A stretch of 64,000 bases of DNA from Prochlorococcus sp. AG-402-M15 (GTDB lineage: Bacteria; Cyanobacteriota; Cyanobacteriia; PCC-6307; Cyanobiaceae): assembly GCA_003216615.1 (NCBI GenBank), contig QCIP01000006.1, forward strand, positions 1-64,000, read 5' to 3'. Below the pieces are notes generated by a model. The model was not told the DNA's origin. It worked only from the letters and a program-made list of their open reading frames with translations, and made no database searches. Positions 54,619 through 64,000 of this stretch are shown here, one piece after another. A program made the translations under genes and the position numbers. Every line of letters starts with the position of its first letter. Position 1 is the stretch's first letter.

Positions 54619-55614
54619 TTATCTAAACATAGAACTAACGGAACTTTCTTCGTGGATTCTCCATATAGCTTCACCGAGCATATTTGCGACCGAAAGGACT
54701 TTTAACTGCGGAAAATTATTTTTAATAATAACTGGGATGCTGTTGGTTACGATAACTTGTTCAAATAAATCTTTTGTACTTAATCTTTCGTAAGACGGAG
54801 GAGAAAATACAGCATGTGATGCACATGCGAATATTCTCTTAGCTCCTTCCTTTTTTAATAATTCAGCTCCAGAACAAATTGTTCCTCCCGTGTCTATCAT
54901 ATCGTCTATAAGAATAGCCGTCTTACCTTTAACCTCACCAATAACTGTTAGACTTTCAGCGATATTATGAGCCGATCTTCTTTTATCAATTATAGCCAGG
55001 GGAGCATCCTTCATTAATTTTGCAAATGCTCTTGCTCTAGCCACTCCACCTACATCAGGAGAGACAACTACAACTTCCTTTAAATTTAAAGATTCTAAAT
55101 AATCAATCAAAACTGGTGAACCGTAAATATGATCGCAAGGTATATCGAAATAACCTTGAATTTGCGCTGAATGTAAATCCATAGCAAGAACTCTATCTAC
55201 TCCTGATTTCTCTAGTAAGTTAGCAGTAAGTTTTGCAGTTATAGACTCTCTTCCAGAAGTCTTTCTATCTGCCCTTGCATATCCAAAATAAGGGATTACG
55301 GCCGTTATTTGTCTGGCAGATGCCCTCTTGCAAGCATCCACCATGATCAAAAGTTCCATTAAACTATCGTTTACAGGAGCGCATGTAGGTTGTATTAGGA
55401 ATACATCGCAACCTCTAATAGATTGCTGAATCTGAACATAAAGTTCTCCATCGGCAAATCTTTTAGATATTAACGGTACATTTTTAATCCCTAAGTATGA
55501 TGCGATTTCTTCAGCTAATTTAGGATTTGTTGTTCCACTTACGAGCCTTAACCTACTATTAGTTAGATTAAAGTTTGATTCTTTATTCTGCACTGCCGTG
55601 ATAAAACTAGTCAC
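54619..55614 (-). CDS. prs: Ribose-phosphate pyrophosphokinase
   Basis: A 331-residue PRPP synthetase, which makes phosphoribosyl pyrophosphate for nucleotides, His and Trp. Seen: 'FADGELYVQIQQSIRGCDV' flexible loop, metal/ATP site 'MDLHSAQIQGYFDIPCDH', and PRPP signature 'AILIDDMIDTGGTICSGAELL'. Length is slightly longer than the usual 315 because of an N-terminal extension of about 15 residues. Stop converges with the exported gene ten bases away. Confidence 0.95.
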   Translation of the reverse strand: MTSFITAVQNKESNFNLTNSRLRLVSGTTNPKLAEEIASYLGIKNVPLISKRFADGELYVQIQQSIRGCDVFLIQPTCAPVNDSLMELLIMVDACKRASARQITAVIPYFGYARADRKTSGRESITAKLTANLLEKSGVDRVLAMDLHSAQIQGYFDIPCDHIYGSPVLIDYLESLNLKEVVVVSPDVGGVARARAFAKLMKDAPLAIIDKRRSAHNIAESLTVIGEVKGKTAILIDDMIDTGGTICSGAELLKKEGAKRIFACASHAVFSPPSYERLSTKDLFEQVIVTNSIPVIIKNNFPQLKVLSVANMLGEAIWRIHEESSVSSMFR

Positions 55615-55863
55615 GAAATTTGCACTATAAAACTATATCCTTATCGTAGTCGTTTATGTGAATTTCGCAAAAGATTAATGACTAGATCTTTTAAAAAGTC
55701 ACATCAATTAAGAAAATATTGTTGAATAAAATCAGAATTTATATTAATTCAGTCTAAAAAATATAAAGAATAATATTTGTCAATTAAATAAAATTTGTAT
55801 ATCGTTGAATTTAGAGAATTTAAAAACACTTCAGTTGTAAAGCATCAAAATATAATTAAAAAC

Positions 55864-57384
55864 ATGCCAATAGAATCAGTTCTTTTAAAAAAATCATTAG
55901 GCATACTTATGCATCCCTCATGTATTCCAGGGGGTAGAGTATGTGGAACTTTTGGAAGAGGAGCTAAAGAGTGGATAAAAAAACTTCATAAGCATGGGAT
56001 TGAATACTGGCAATTTTTACCTCTTACACCCACTGACTCTACTGGATCTCCATATAGTTCCCCATCTAGTTTTGCTCTAAACCCATGGTTTTTAGATATA
56101 GATGAGTTAATCGAGAAATGTTTTATCTTCATTTCAAATAATGAAGAATTTGGACCCACAAATCAGAATAAGAATCATTTTGATTTTGATGTTGCGGATA
56201 ATTTAACAAAAAAATTAGGTCGCCTTATTTTGCAAGGTTGGAATTCACAATCAGAAGATATAAAAAATAATTTTTATAAATGGATTAGTGAGAACTTTTG
56301 GGTTCAAGATTATGCATTATTTATTGTTATCAGAGAAGAGTTTAATATGTTGCCTTGGTGGCAATGGCCTAGAGAATTTAAAATAAAAAATAACAAGTTT
56401 TTAAAATCATGGATTAAGGAAAGAAGTGAAGAGATCCTTATAAAAAAATTAATACAGTGGCACTTAGATAGGCAATGGAGATCTATTAAAGACTTTGCGA
56501 AATCATATAATGTTAAATTAATTGGAGATTTGCCCTTTTATGTATCTAGGGACAGCGCCGACGTATGGAGTAATAAATCACTATTCTCAATTTTTAAAAA
56601 TGGAGCTTTAATCTTTCAAAGTGGTGTACCACCAGATTATTTTTCATCAACAGGACAATTATGGGGTACCCCAACTTACTTCTGGTCTAAACATAAGAGG
56701 TCTAATTTCGATTGGTGGAGGAAAAGATTTAAAAGGCAATTTGAACTTGTGGACTTATTGAGATTAGATCATTTCAGGGGATTGTCGGGTTACTGGAGAG
56801 TTAATGGTAATTCTAAAACAGCAATTTATGGAAAATGGATAAATTCTCCAGGAAGAACACTATTAAATAAACTTAAAAATGATTTAGGGACTGATTATCT
56901 ACCAATTATCGCGGAGGATCTTGGCGTAATAACACCTGATGTAGAAAAATTAAGGAAAAGTTTTAATCTGCCTGGCATGAAAATATTACAGTTCGCATTT
57001 GATGGGAACGAAAGTAATCCATATTTACCTAAAAATATTAAAGGGGAAAATTGGGTTGTTTATACTGGTACTCATGATAATTCAACTTCCATCTCATGGT
57101 GGCAATGTTTAGATAATAACTCCAAAAAAAGAATAAAAGATGAGTATAAATTTTCGGAAAATCCTTCATGGAGTTTAATAGAAATAGGCATGAAAACTAA
57201 AGCTAATCTTTTTATAGCTCCAATCCAAGATATATTATCTCTAGATGACTCAAGTAGATTAAATATACCTGGTACTATAAAAAATAACTGGAAATGGAAG
57301 TTAAATCGACCTTTAGAAGAAATAGAAGATAATTTTATAATGTTTAGTGAGTTAGGAAATAATTTTGGGAGAACAAGAAAATAG
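55864..57384 (+). CDS. malQ: 4-alpha-glucanotransferase
   Basis: A 506-residue GH77 amylomaltase (from ATG 55864), which moves glucan segments between maltooligosaccharides during glycogen breakdown. Seen: 'QFLPLTPTDSTGSPYSSPSSFALNP', nucleophile region 'LLRLDHFRGLSGYW', acid/base 'IIAEDLGVITPDVEKLR' and 'YTGTHDNSTSISWW'. An in-frame TTG at 55795 would add 23 residues without family similarity, so ATG 55864 is preferred. Divergent from prs. Confidence 0.95.
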   Translation: MPIESVLLKKSLGILMHPSCIPGGRVCGTFGRGAKEWIKKLHKHGIEYWQFLPLTPTDSTGSPYSSPSSFALNPWFLDIDELIEKCFIFISNNEEFGPTNQNKNHFDFDVADNLTKKLGRLILQGWNSQSEDIKNNFYKWISENFWVQDYALFIVIREEFNMLPWWQWPREFKIKNNKFLKSWIKERSEEILIKKLIQWHLDRQWRSIKDFAKSYNVKLIGDLPFYVSRDSADVWSNKSLFSIFKNGALIFQSGVPPDYFSSTGQLWGTPTYFWSKHKRSNFDWWRKRFKRQFELVDLLRLDHFRGLSGYWRVNGNSKTAIYGKWINSPGRTLLNKLKNDLGTDYLPIIAEDLGVITPDVEKLRKSFNLPGMKILQFAFDGNESNPYLPKNIKGENWVVYTGTHDNSTSISWWQCLDNNSKKRIKDEYKFSENPSWSLIEIGMKTKANLFIAPIQDILSLDDSSRLNIPGTIKNNWKWKLNRPLEEIEDNFIMFSELGNNFGRTRK

Positions 57385-57398
57385 CCTCTTATTAAAGA

Positions 57399-57893
57399 TT
57401 ATTTATCAATTATTTTATTTTCAATATTTTGAATCTCTATAATATCTACATTCAAAATGAAGAATCGCTTTAATATAAATATAGATAGAACTAATATAAA
57501 AAAATATAAAAGACTTCCCTGCCAAGTATTTATAAGATCAAATTTGCTAACAAGAAAATCCTTTTTTTCTTTCTTAAAAGTTTCTCTTTCTCTTATAGCT
57601 AATTTTACTAATGTATTTTTTTTTAATAATAAACAATCTTCCAGCTTTATTAATATTGATCTAATAAAGGGATACTTTGGTCTTATATTTTTATTATTGT
57701 TTTCAATAGAATTTATTGTTTGTTCAGGGATTCTTGAAATCAGTGACAATTCTTGTATGGTTAGATTTTGTTGAATTCTTGCTTCTTTTACTAAATTCGC
57801 AATTTCTATATATTGATCGACAACTTCATGACTCAAGCCTTTATTATTTTCAGAATTTTTTTTAAATAAAAAAATATTTTTAAAAATATTCAT
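57399..57893 (-). CDS. RodZ-like HTH membrane protein
   Basis: A 164-residue protein with an N-terminal helix-turn-helix ('LVKEARIQQNLTIQELSLISRIPEQTINSIENN', about 34-66) of the HTH_25/RodZ type, a basic middle ('RERETFKKEKKDF') and one membrane helix (about 127-147). RodZ links MreB to the membrane for cell shape. The usual C-terminal beta domain is reduced to a stub. It converges with malQ and lies about 114 bases downstream of the UbiB-like gene. Could also be a membrane-bound regulator. Confidence 0.7.
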   Translation of the reverse strand: MNIFKNIFLFKKNSENNKGLSHEVVDQYIEIANLVKEARIQQNLTIQELSLISRIPEQTINSIENNNKNIRPKYPFIRSILIKLEDCLLLKKNTLVKLAIRERETFKKEKKDFLVSKFDLINTWQGSLLYFFILVLSIFILKRFFILNVDIIEIQNIENKIIDK

Positions 57894-58007
57894 TGCATAT
57901 TCCCAAATTTATTAATTCTTTGAATAATCAAACCTCAGAAAAAGCTAATCTATTTAATTGTAATAAATTTAAATCATAAATAAATTTATTAGATATAAAT
58001 ATAAAAA

Positions 58008-59666
58008 CTAAACTAGGGAAATGAAATTTTGAACTACACTCTTTGCAATATTAAAAGGGCTAAAAGTATCTCTTATTAAACCTAAAAGTTTCTTTGCATC
58101 AGTAAATTCTAATTTGTCATCCTTGATAAGGCTTAAAAGAAGATTTTTACGAACTTCAGAACCTTTTTTACTGGCAAATAATTTCAATCCAGCATTAGCA
58201 ACTGGTATGAGGTCTGAATTAATATTCTCAGAATCTTTAAATAAAATATTTAATAAGCTTTCAACTTTTTCTATTTGAATTCGACCTTTATTATCAAAAA
58301 CAACTTCCAAAAGAATTTCCAAAATTTCATCAGAATTATCGGTAAGTAGTTTTTTAGCAATATAAGGATACGCGATATTTAAAATTTTAAATTCAGGATC
58401 TAGTCTTAGTGCTAAACCTTCTTGACTAACAACTGCTCTTATTATTAAGGCAAATCTACTAGGGACTCGAAATGGATAAGAATACATTAGTTTTGAGAAC
58501 TTATCTGTTACGTTTTTAAGATTAAAATTACCAACCTCAGCGCCTAGAGATCCGCCTAGAACTTCTTTTAATGGACCAACAATTTTTTCAAGGTCTTGAT
58601 CTTTTGTTAAAAAACCTAATTTCTGGAAATCTTTTGCAAGAAGATAATATTCTTCATTTATTATGTGAACAATTGCCTTAATAAGAGTAATTCTATCTGA
58701 GTTTGTAATTGTATCCATCATTCCGAAATCTACATAAGCTAAATTCCCACAATCTGCATTTCCTCCTTTGAGAGCAAACATATTTCCAGGGTGCGGGTCA
58801 GCATGAAAATATCCATATTCAAATAATTGCTGTAGACCACTAATTACACAAGTTTTTATAAAAGAGGCTGGTATTAAATTATTTTCCTCCAATAGAGTCC
58901 GATCTCTTAACTTAACTCCATCAATCCAAGAAGTTGTAATAATCCTTCTAGATGAAAACTTTTTTTCCAATTTAGGAATAAAAACATTAGGGTTTTCTTT
59001 GAATAAATTTGCAAACTTCAAAGCATTTTCACCCTCTTTCTCGTAGTCAATTTCATCAAAAAGTGCCTTACCAAATTCATCTATTATTTCTCCGATACCA
59101 ACACCAATATTTAATGGAAAAAATGGTGAAAAGAAAGTTGCTAAAAACCTTAAGATTACAACATCTCTTTTTATAAGAAAGTATAAATTTGGCCTCTGCA
59201 CTTTTACAGCTAGATAAGTATTGTTTTTTATTTTTGCTTTATAAACTTGGCCTAAGCTTGCTGAAGCAATAGGATTATCTGGGAACTCATCAAAAAGCTC
59301 ATGCGCAGGAGCACCAAGTTCCTCTTCAATAATTTTTAAAGCAATTTTGTGATCAAATGCTGGGAGATTATCTTGCAAGTTTGTAAGTTCTGTAAGCCAA
59401 TCTTGTCTAACAAGATCTGGTCTAGTTGAAAGTGCTTGACCCAATTTTATAAAACAAGGTCCTAAATCTGTTATTACATCAAAAAGATATTTCGAGAGAT
59501 TTTTTTGTACATTTTTATTTTTACTGTTACCTTGAAAAAGTATTCTTAAAAAAAGAAAAATAAAAGTTAAAAGGATATATAAAACTCTGGGGATAAAAAT
59601 CCATGGTCTCAAAATCAACCAAACTAAGTCTCCTTTTGCTGAATATTTCGAATAAGATCTTGTCAT
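58008..59666 (-). CDS. UbiB/ABC1 atypical kinase family protein
   Basis: A 552-residue ABC1/UbiB-type protein kinase-like enzyme. Seen: the family KxGQ motif 'CFIKLGQALSTRPDLV', the Ala-rich loop 'IASASLGQVYKAKI' replacing the glycine loop, 'LAVKVQRP', and 'HADPHPGNMF...YVDFGMMD' as catalytic and metal sites. A membrane segment lies near residues 24-43. UbiB proteins support quinone or prenyl-lipid synthesis, and cyanobacterial and plastid ones are tied to thylakoid quinones. Divergent from the decarboxylase gene by 64 bases. Confidence 0.88.
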   Translation of the reverse strand: MTRSYSKYSAKGDLVWLILRPWIFIPRVLYILLTFIFLFLRILFQGNSKNKNVQKNLSKYLFDVITDLGPCFIKLGQALSTRPDLVRQDWLTELTNLQDNLPAFDHKIALKIIEEELGAPAHELFDEFPDNPIASASLGQVYKAKIKNNTYLAVKVQRPNLYFLIKRDVVILRFLATFFSPFFPLNIGVGIGEIIDEFGKALFDEIDYEKEGENALKFANLFKENPNVFIPKLEKKFSSRRIITTSWIDGVKLRDRTLLEENNLIPASFIKTCVISGLQQLFEYGYFHADPHPGNMFALKGGNADCGNLAYVDFGMMDTITNSDRITLIKAIVHIINEEYYLLAKDFQKLGFLTKDQDLEKIVGPLKEVLGGSLGAEVGNFNLKNVTDKFSKLMYSYPFRVPSRFALIIRAVVSQEGLALRLDPEFKILNIAYPYIAKKLLTDNSDEILEILLEVVFDNKGRIQIEKVESLLNILFKDSENINSDLIPVANAGLKLFASKKGSEVRKNLLLSLIKDDKLEFTDAKKLLGLIRDTFSPFNIAKSVVQNFISLV

Positions 59667-59730
59667 TAAAATTAAAAAATATCAAAAAGAAATTCCATTT
59701 AGTTCATTCTATATGTGTCAATAATACTTT

Positions 59731-61128
59731 ATGAGCATTTCATCTTTTCTAACTAAAAAGTTTTTAAAATCACTTTTCTTTCCCTCTCATAATAGAGGGG
59801 CAGCTTTACCAAAAAAATTAGTGAAATTATTAAAAAATCCCCCTGGGTTTTGGGACTTGCCTGAACTACCAGAGATAGGGTCACCATTATCTCAAAGCGG
59901 ATTAATTGCTAAATCTCAAAGAGAATTCTCTGAAAAATTTGGGGCTAAAGAATGTTTTTTTGGAGTTAATGGAGCTTCTGGATTAATACAATCAGCGGTA
60001 ATTGCCATGGCAAATCCGGGTGAAACTATCCTGATGCCTAGAAATGTTCATATAAGTGTTATAAAAACATGTGCGATGCAGAATATACTTCCAATATTCT
60101 TTGACCTGGAATTTTCATCAGAAACAGGTCATTACAAACCAATAACAAAAATCTGGTTGGAAAATGTATTTAAAAAATTAAATTTTAATGAGAATAAAAT
60201 TGTAGGGGTAATTCTTGTAAGTCCCTCTTATCATGGCTATGCCGGAGATTTAGAACCTTTAATAGATCTTTGTCATCAAAAACAATTACCTGTTTTAGTT
60301 GATGAAGCCCATGGTTCTTATTTCCTTTTTTGTGAAAACCTTAATTTACCAAAATCTGCTTTATCATCTAATGCTGATTTAGTAGTTCAATCATTGCATA
60401 AGTCGCTAAATGGTTTAACTCAGACGGCTGTACTTTGGTACAAAGGGAATCTGGTAAATGAACATAATTTAATTAAAAGTATTAATTTGTTGCAAACTAC
60501 TAGTCCAAGTTCCCTATTACTTTCTTCTTGTGAAGAGTCTATTAAAGATTGGCTTAATAAAAAAAGTTTATCAAAATATCAAAAAAGAATTTTAGAGGCA
60601 AAAAATATCTACAAAAAATTAATTCAAAAGAATATACCTCTCATAGAAACCCAAGACCCCTTAAAAATTGTAGTAAATACCTCCAAGGCTGGAATTGATG
60701 GTTTTACTGCAGATAATTTTTTTTATAAAAATGGTCTTATTGCTGAATTACCAGAAATGATGACTCTTACGTTTTGCTTAGGATTTGCAAATCAAAAAGA
60801 TTTTCTTAATTTATTTGAAAAATTGTGGAATAAATTACTATTAAATTCTGAAAAATTAAAAAGTTTAGAAGTGATAAAATCACCCTTTAAATTAGTTCAA
60901 ACACCAGAAATTGAAATTGGAATTGCTTGGAGAAGTGAGACTAGGATTATTCCTTTTTCGCAATCATTAAATAAAATATCTGGAGATATTATTTGTCCTT
61001 ATCCTCCTGGGATACCTCTTCTAGTACCCGGAGAAAAAATCGATATAGATAGATTTAATTGGATAAATAATCAAAGTTTATGCAACAAGGATCTGGTAAA
61101 TTTTAATATAAGAATTATAAAAACATAG
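59731..61128 (+). CDS. Orn/Lys/Arg decarboxylase family protein
   Basis: A 465-residue PLP enzyme of the fold-I Orn/Lys/Arg decarboxylase family. Seen: 'GVNGASGLIQSAVIAMANPGE' (78-98), 'SPSYHGYAGDLEPL', the PLP pocket 'VDEAHGSYF' (190-198) and the Schiff-base K224 in 'VQSLHKSLNGLTQTAVLW'. A C-terminal domain is present ('CPYPPGIPLLVPGE', typical). It makes a polyamine precursor or related amine; which amino acid is used is not visible. Nine bases before cdsA. Confidence 0.87.
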   Translation: MSISSFLTKKFLKSLFFPSHNRGAALPKKLVKLLKNPPGFWDLPELPEIGSPLSQSGLIAKSQREFSEKFGAKECFFGVNGASGLIQSAVIAMANPGETILMPRNVHISVIKTCAMQNILPIFFDLEFSSETGHYKPITKIWLENVFKKLNFNENKIVGVILVSPSYHGYAGDLEPLIDLCHQKQLPVLVDEAHGSYFLFCENLNLPKSALSSNADLVVQSLHKSLNGLTQTAVLWYKGNLVNEHNLIKSINLLQTTSPSSLLLSSCEESIKDWLNKKSLSKYQKRILEAKNIYKKLIQKNIPLIETQDPLKIVVNTSKAGIDGFTADNFFYKNGLIAELPEMMTLTFCLGFANQKDFLNLFEKLWNKLLLNSEKLKSLEVIKSPFKLVQTPEIEIGIAWRSETRIIPFSQSLNKISGDIICPYPPGIPLLVPGEKIDIDRFNWINNQSLCNKDLVNFNIRIIKT

Positions 61129-61137
61129 ACATTTGAT

Positions 61138-61995
61138 ATGAGATTAAGAAGCGGATTACTTATAGGAATTTTTGGTTTAATTGTTGTTTTGTTGGGAGGA
61201 TGGTTTTTTACATTAGCAACAGCGTTGCTTACTTATTTAGGATTATTAGAATTTTTTAGAATGGCAGAATTCAAAGGAATAAAACCAGCCACAAAAACTA
61301 CATTATTTTCATCTTTTGTTATTTTAATTTCTACTTATCTTGAAACTATTGGTTTGATTGAAGGAGAAATATCAAATTCAATTTTGCCTATCTGTTCAGT
61401 TGGAATATGTACTTGGTTACTTTTACAACCAAAACCTGGAACAATTTCAGATATTGCAGCCTCTATTTTTGGGTTATTCTATTTAGGTTTTTTACCTAGT
61501 TACTGGATTAAGTTAAGGGGATTAGATTCAGTGATAATAAGTTCTAATCAAGGTTTTATTTCTTTTGAAAACTTATCAAATACTACAGGTCTTTATTTAA
61601 CTTTAACTTCTTGTTTTTTAATTGTAGCTAGTGATATTGGTTCTTATTTCATTGGTAAGTCATTTGGTAAAAAATCTCTTTCTCCAATATCTCCGAGCAA
61701 AACTATAGAAGGTTTAATTGGAGGAATATCCTGTTCAATTTTACTAGCAATATTTTTCGCATTTTTATTGAATTGGGAAAATCCAATATTATTTGGAATC
61801 TTATATGGAATTGCAATTTCTCTTATGGCATTAGTTGGAGATTTAATTGAATCAATGATGAAGAGGGATGCAAAAATAAAAGATTCTGGAACTTTTTTAC
61901 CGGGACATGGAGGTATCCTTGACAGAATTGACAGTTACATCTTTACTCCATCTGTTTTGTATTACATTTTTATAATCCTGAAGTATCTAAATTAA
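61138..61995 (+). CDS. cdsA: Phosphatidate cytidylyltransferase
   Basis: A 285-residue membrane enzyme that makes CDP-diacylglycerol for phospholipids. Several helices; signature in the C-terminal part: 'SPISPSKTIEGLIGGISCSI' and 'GDLIESMMKRDAKIKDSGTFLPGHGGILDRIDS' style run (S-x-x-K-R-x-x-x-x-K-D-x-x-x-x-x-P-G-H-G-G). Length is normal. Follows the decarboxylase after nine bases, so it is probably co-transcribed. Confidence 0.93.
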   Translation: MRLRSGLLIGIFGLIVVLLGGWFFTLATALLTYLGLLEFFRMAEFKGIKPATKTTLFSSFVILISTYLETIGLIEGEISNSILPICSVGICTWLLLQPKPGTISDIAASIFGLFYLGFLPSYWIKLRGLDSVIISSNQGFISFENLSNTTGLYLTLTSCFLIVASDIGSYFIGKSFGKKSLSPISPSKTIEGLIGGISCSILLAIFFAFLLNWENPILFGILYGIAISLMALVGDLIESMMKRDAKIKDSGTFLPGHGGILDRIDSYIFTPSVLYYIFIILKYLN

Positions 61996-62010
61996 TTAGA
62001 AAAACTTTTA

Positions 62011-62907
62011 TTACAAGAAATAATCTTGAATAATTTTACTAGATAATGATGGTAGATCTACATGAGGAAGATGACCACAATTTTGCAAACCTACAAAATT
62101 TAATTTTTCAATTTTTCTTATTTTTTTAATCTCTTCTTTTCCAAGAATGCGATCATTTTCTCCACATAATGTTTTAATTGGCATATTTCGGATATATTTA
62201 TGCGTTCCAGCAAACCCTCCACTTTTTGCAAATGATGCAAGTGAATTCCTCCATCCTTTACAACCTAAATGAATTGAAGCAATTTGCTCTTCCATCACAC
62301 CAACAGATTCATTTGGGAAAGCAAATGCTTGCCTACAAAGACTTTTTCTGACCTGCGGCAATCCAAGAAATGAGGCCCCAATTTGGTTAAGAGGAAAAGG
62401 GATAATCTTAGGTTCTCCGAACAATCCGGCGGGTGATAAGAGGATAATTTTTTCAATAGAATCAGGTATTTCAAAAGCAAGTTTTAAAGCTGTTGAGCCT
62501 CCCATAGAGGCACCAATAATTTTTATATTCTTTGTTATTTGTAGAGCCTTAAGAAGATCAATTAAATGCGAAATTATTTTTGCGGAATTGTATTCATTTG
62601 TTGCACTCCTAGGACTAAAACCAAAACCTAACAAATCAGGAATTATAACTTGGAAATTACTTTTTAATGATTTATATATTCTCCTAAACTCTAAGAAACT
62701 ACTGTCAAAACCATGCAGAAGAAGTATAGGTTGACCTTTTCCTCCCAAAACCACAGGAAATTTTAAAGAGTTCCAGTTTTGATTGAGTTTTATCCACTTA
62801 ACATCATTTGCCAAATAAAGACCTAATGGGTCTAATAGTGACAATTTAGCACTTTCAAAAAAATCTACATTTAAATCATTTAATTGTTCAAAATGTTTTT
62901 TAGTCAA
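62011..62907 (-). CDS. Alpha/beta hydrolase
   Basis: A 298-residue alpha/beta hydrolase. 'ILLLHGFDSSFLEFRRIY' (61-78) supplies the oxyanion hole, S134 is in the elbow GASMGG, and the His is in 'NCGHLPHVDLP'; the acid is likely in 'LCGENDRILG'. Sequence resembles cyanobacterial/plastid hydrolases that act on chlorophyll- or carotenoid-type esters, without firm evidence. No signal peptide. It follows the dehydrogenase gene after eight bases. Confidence 0.8.
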   Translation of the reverse strand: MTKKHFEQLNDLNVDFFESAKLSLLDPLGLYLANDVKWIKLNQNWNSLKFPVVLGGKGQPILLLHGFDSSFLEFRRIYKSLKSNFQVIIPDLLGFGFSPRSATNEYNSAKIISHLIDLLKALQITKNIKIIGASMGGSTALKLAFEIPDSIEKIILLSPAGLFGEPKIIPFPLNQIGASFLGLPQVRKSLCRQAFAFPNESVGVMEEQIASIHLGCKGWRNSLASFAKSGGFAGTHKYIRNMPIKTLCGENDRILGKEEIKKIRKIEKLNFVGLQNCGHLPHVDLPSLSSKIIQDYFL

Positions 62908-62915
62908 AAAAAAGA

Positions 62916-64000
62916 TTAAATTTTAATTTTTTGTTGTTCAAAATTTGCAACGACCTCAACTATGTCTTGTTTATGAATTTCAAACGGCAAAAAGTGAATC
63001 TCAGATTTATCTCTGCAAGTAAAATCAGCAATTTTCTCTAAATTGTTATTTTCAAAAACATTTATTCCAAGTTGTGCGATAGAGGTTGGCAAATTCAATT
63101 CTTTCATAAGTACCAACAATTGTTTAATTGATTGATCAGCTAATTTATTATTATTTTTCATTTCTTCTAGTCTTAATTGCAATAATAATCCAACCCCAAC
63201 AATTTCACCATGTAAAAATTTATTTGGAGTAATTATCTGAGTAATTGCATTATGTATAGCATGTGCTGCAGCAGTCCTACACTTTTCTCCCCCAATACCA
63301 CCAACTAATCCTGCTGTAAGTCCGCAAGCTTCTACAGTATTTCGCCAAGAAGGATTATTTTCAAATTGAGCTTTAAATGCTTTTTCTCCATCTATTAATA
63401 GTTGATCTCTTAAAACTCTTGATATCTGAATCGCTTGTTGAACAAGACCATCATCTATTGTTGAACTTGTTATGGAGGATTCATACCATTTTGCCAAAGC
63501 ATCCGCTATCCCACTAGCAAGTGTTCTAGATGGAGCAGTTTGAATAAATTTATGATCATATACTAGAATTTTCGGACAAGATCCTAACGCAACATCCTTT
63601 ATGAATTGGCCATCTTTTGTATAAATATTAGATAAGGCTGTCCAACCTGCACATGTAGAGGCGCTAAGAGGCACTGTAATACAAGGGATATTAAGACACT
63701 CGGCTATATATTTCCCAGAATCTAGAACTTTGCCTCCTCCAGCTGCTATGACTGAATCATTATTACTCTTTAAAATAATATTCTTTAATCTTGAAATATC
63801 TTCAGAACAACAATCAAATTGTAAATTAGCAGAATTAACATTAAGTTTAAGATTTTTTAAATCATTATAAATTTTATTTCTCAGATTATTGGTATGAATC
63901 CCTCTACCTAAGATTAATGGACTTTTTGTTAATTTGGTAATTTGAGGTAAAGATTTTTGCCAAGCATAATTTCCCCTAAATATAGTTTCTGGAGAGATTG
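62916..64000 (-). CDS. Iron-containing alcohol dehydrogenase, glycerol-dehydrogenase-like (5' end cut)
   Basis: At least 361 residues, running off the window at its N-terminus. It carries the family NAD and metal regions: 'VIAAGGGKVLDSGKYIA', 'VPLSASTCAGWTALSNIY', and His ligands in 'AHAIHNAITQ' and 'LHGEIVGVGLLLQL'. Members oxidise glycerol or reduce small carbonyls with a Zn or Fe ion; this branch is glycerol-dehydrogenase-like (GldA). The GTG at 63672-63674 is internal and not a start, because the frame continues upstream with family residues to the window edge. Confidence 0.85.
   Translation of the reverse strand, partial: ISPETIFRGNYAWQKSLPQITKLTKSPLILGRGIHTNNLRNKIYNDLKNLKLNVNSANLQFDCCSEDISRLKNIILKSNNDSVIAAGGGKVLDSGKYIAECLNIPCITVPLSASTCAGWTALSNIYTKDGQFIKDVALGSCPKILVYDHKFIQTAPSRTLASGIADALAKWYESSITSSTIDDGLVQQAIQISRVLRDQLLIDGEKAFKAQFENNPSWRNTVEACGLTAGLVGGIGGEKCRTAAAHAIHNAITQIITPNKFLHGEIVGVGLLLQLRLEEMKNNNKLADQSIKQLLVLMKELNLPTSIAQLGINVFENNNLEKIADFTCRDKSEIHFLPFEIHKQDIVEVVANFEQQKIKI

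Noticed and set aside
62916-63674. Short 252-residue dehydrogenase starting at GTG 63674
   Set aside because: The frame is open to the window edge and carries family residues upstream (including the NAD-binding glycine motif), so this start is internal.

Overview
The window looks like a chromosomal segment of a high-light-adapted Prochlorococcus. Seen in the sequence: very low G+C, short intergenic gaps, thylakoid and pigment genes (petG, a cytM-like cytochrome c, chlI, a lycopene cyclase, crtE, petH with a membrane anchor and no phycobilisome-binding domain), cyanobacterial clock and carbon genes (sasA, opcA/zwf, GH57 branching enzyme, malQ), and a Yfr1 small RNA between guaB and trxA, its known place in marine cyanobacteria. 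The strain cannot be fixed from this stretch alone. No prophage, insertion sequence or CRISPR array was seen.

Layout. Bases 1-5,980 are an accessory-like stretch of very small genes: a Nif11-type peptide, a fibrillin, a broken TM2 gene, OsmC, a DUF1499 protein and several tiny proteins. Here two candidate small RNAs lie in tandem on the minus strand, one Yfr2-like and one carrying the Yfr1 core motif. Bases 5,978-12,134 form a zinc locus: znuB, zur and znuC interleaved on opposite strands, a strong Zur box, a very long His-rich ZnuA, a COG0523 GTPase and a WD40 protein overlapping it. ZnuA and the GTPase appear to share an extra roughly 120-residue module. Bases 12,169-13,690 hold Cys-rich small proteins and an orphan transcript-like region ending in a strong terminator. 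Bases 13,824-17,069 are an ATP-grasp / alpha-E / transglutaminase operon. Bases 17,197-22,955 carry mixed genes (cupin-like, pentapeptide, PfkB kinase, MFS, alpha/beta hydrolase).

Bases 22,952-34,210 are a long minus-strand gene row: a peptide-type ABC permease and binding protein, hom, sufE, 5-FTHF cyclo-ligase, ruvC, chlI, an rRNA/tRNA methylase, the cytochrome, rsmD, hisH, trxA, Yfr1 and guaB, with petG tucked in on the plus strand. Bases 34,379-46,018 contain gyrA-crtL, a GH57 branching enzyme, leuA, a membrane HD phosphohydrolase and folD-crtE-DUF212. Bases 46,015-51,474 have a minus-strand zwf-opcA-cobB set and petH. The rest holds a START-like protein, tRNA-Glu, sasA, prs, malQ, a RodZ-like protein, a UbiB kinase, an Orn/Lys/Arg decarboxylase, cdsA, an alpha/beta hydrolase and a glycerol-dehydrogenase-like gene cut by the window end.

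How the genes fit together. The strongest local system is zinc acquisition and allocation: Zur senses zinc, ZnuABC imports it, and the GTPase plus WD40 protein probably allocate it. Other groups serve the thylakoid (petG, cytM, petH, chlI, crtL, crtE), glycogen and the oxidative pentose phosphate route (GH57, malQ, zwf, opcA, sasA output) and housekeeping (gyrA, guaB, prs, leuA, hom, hisH).
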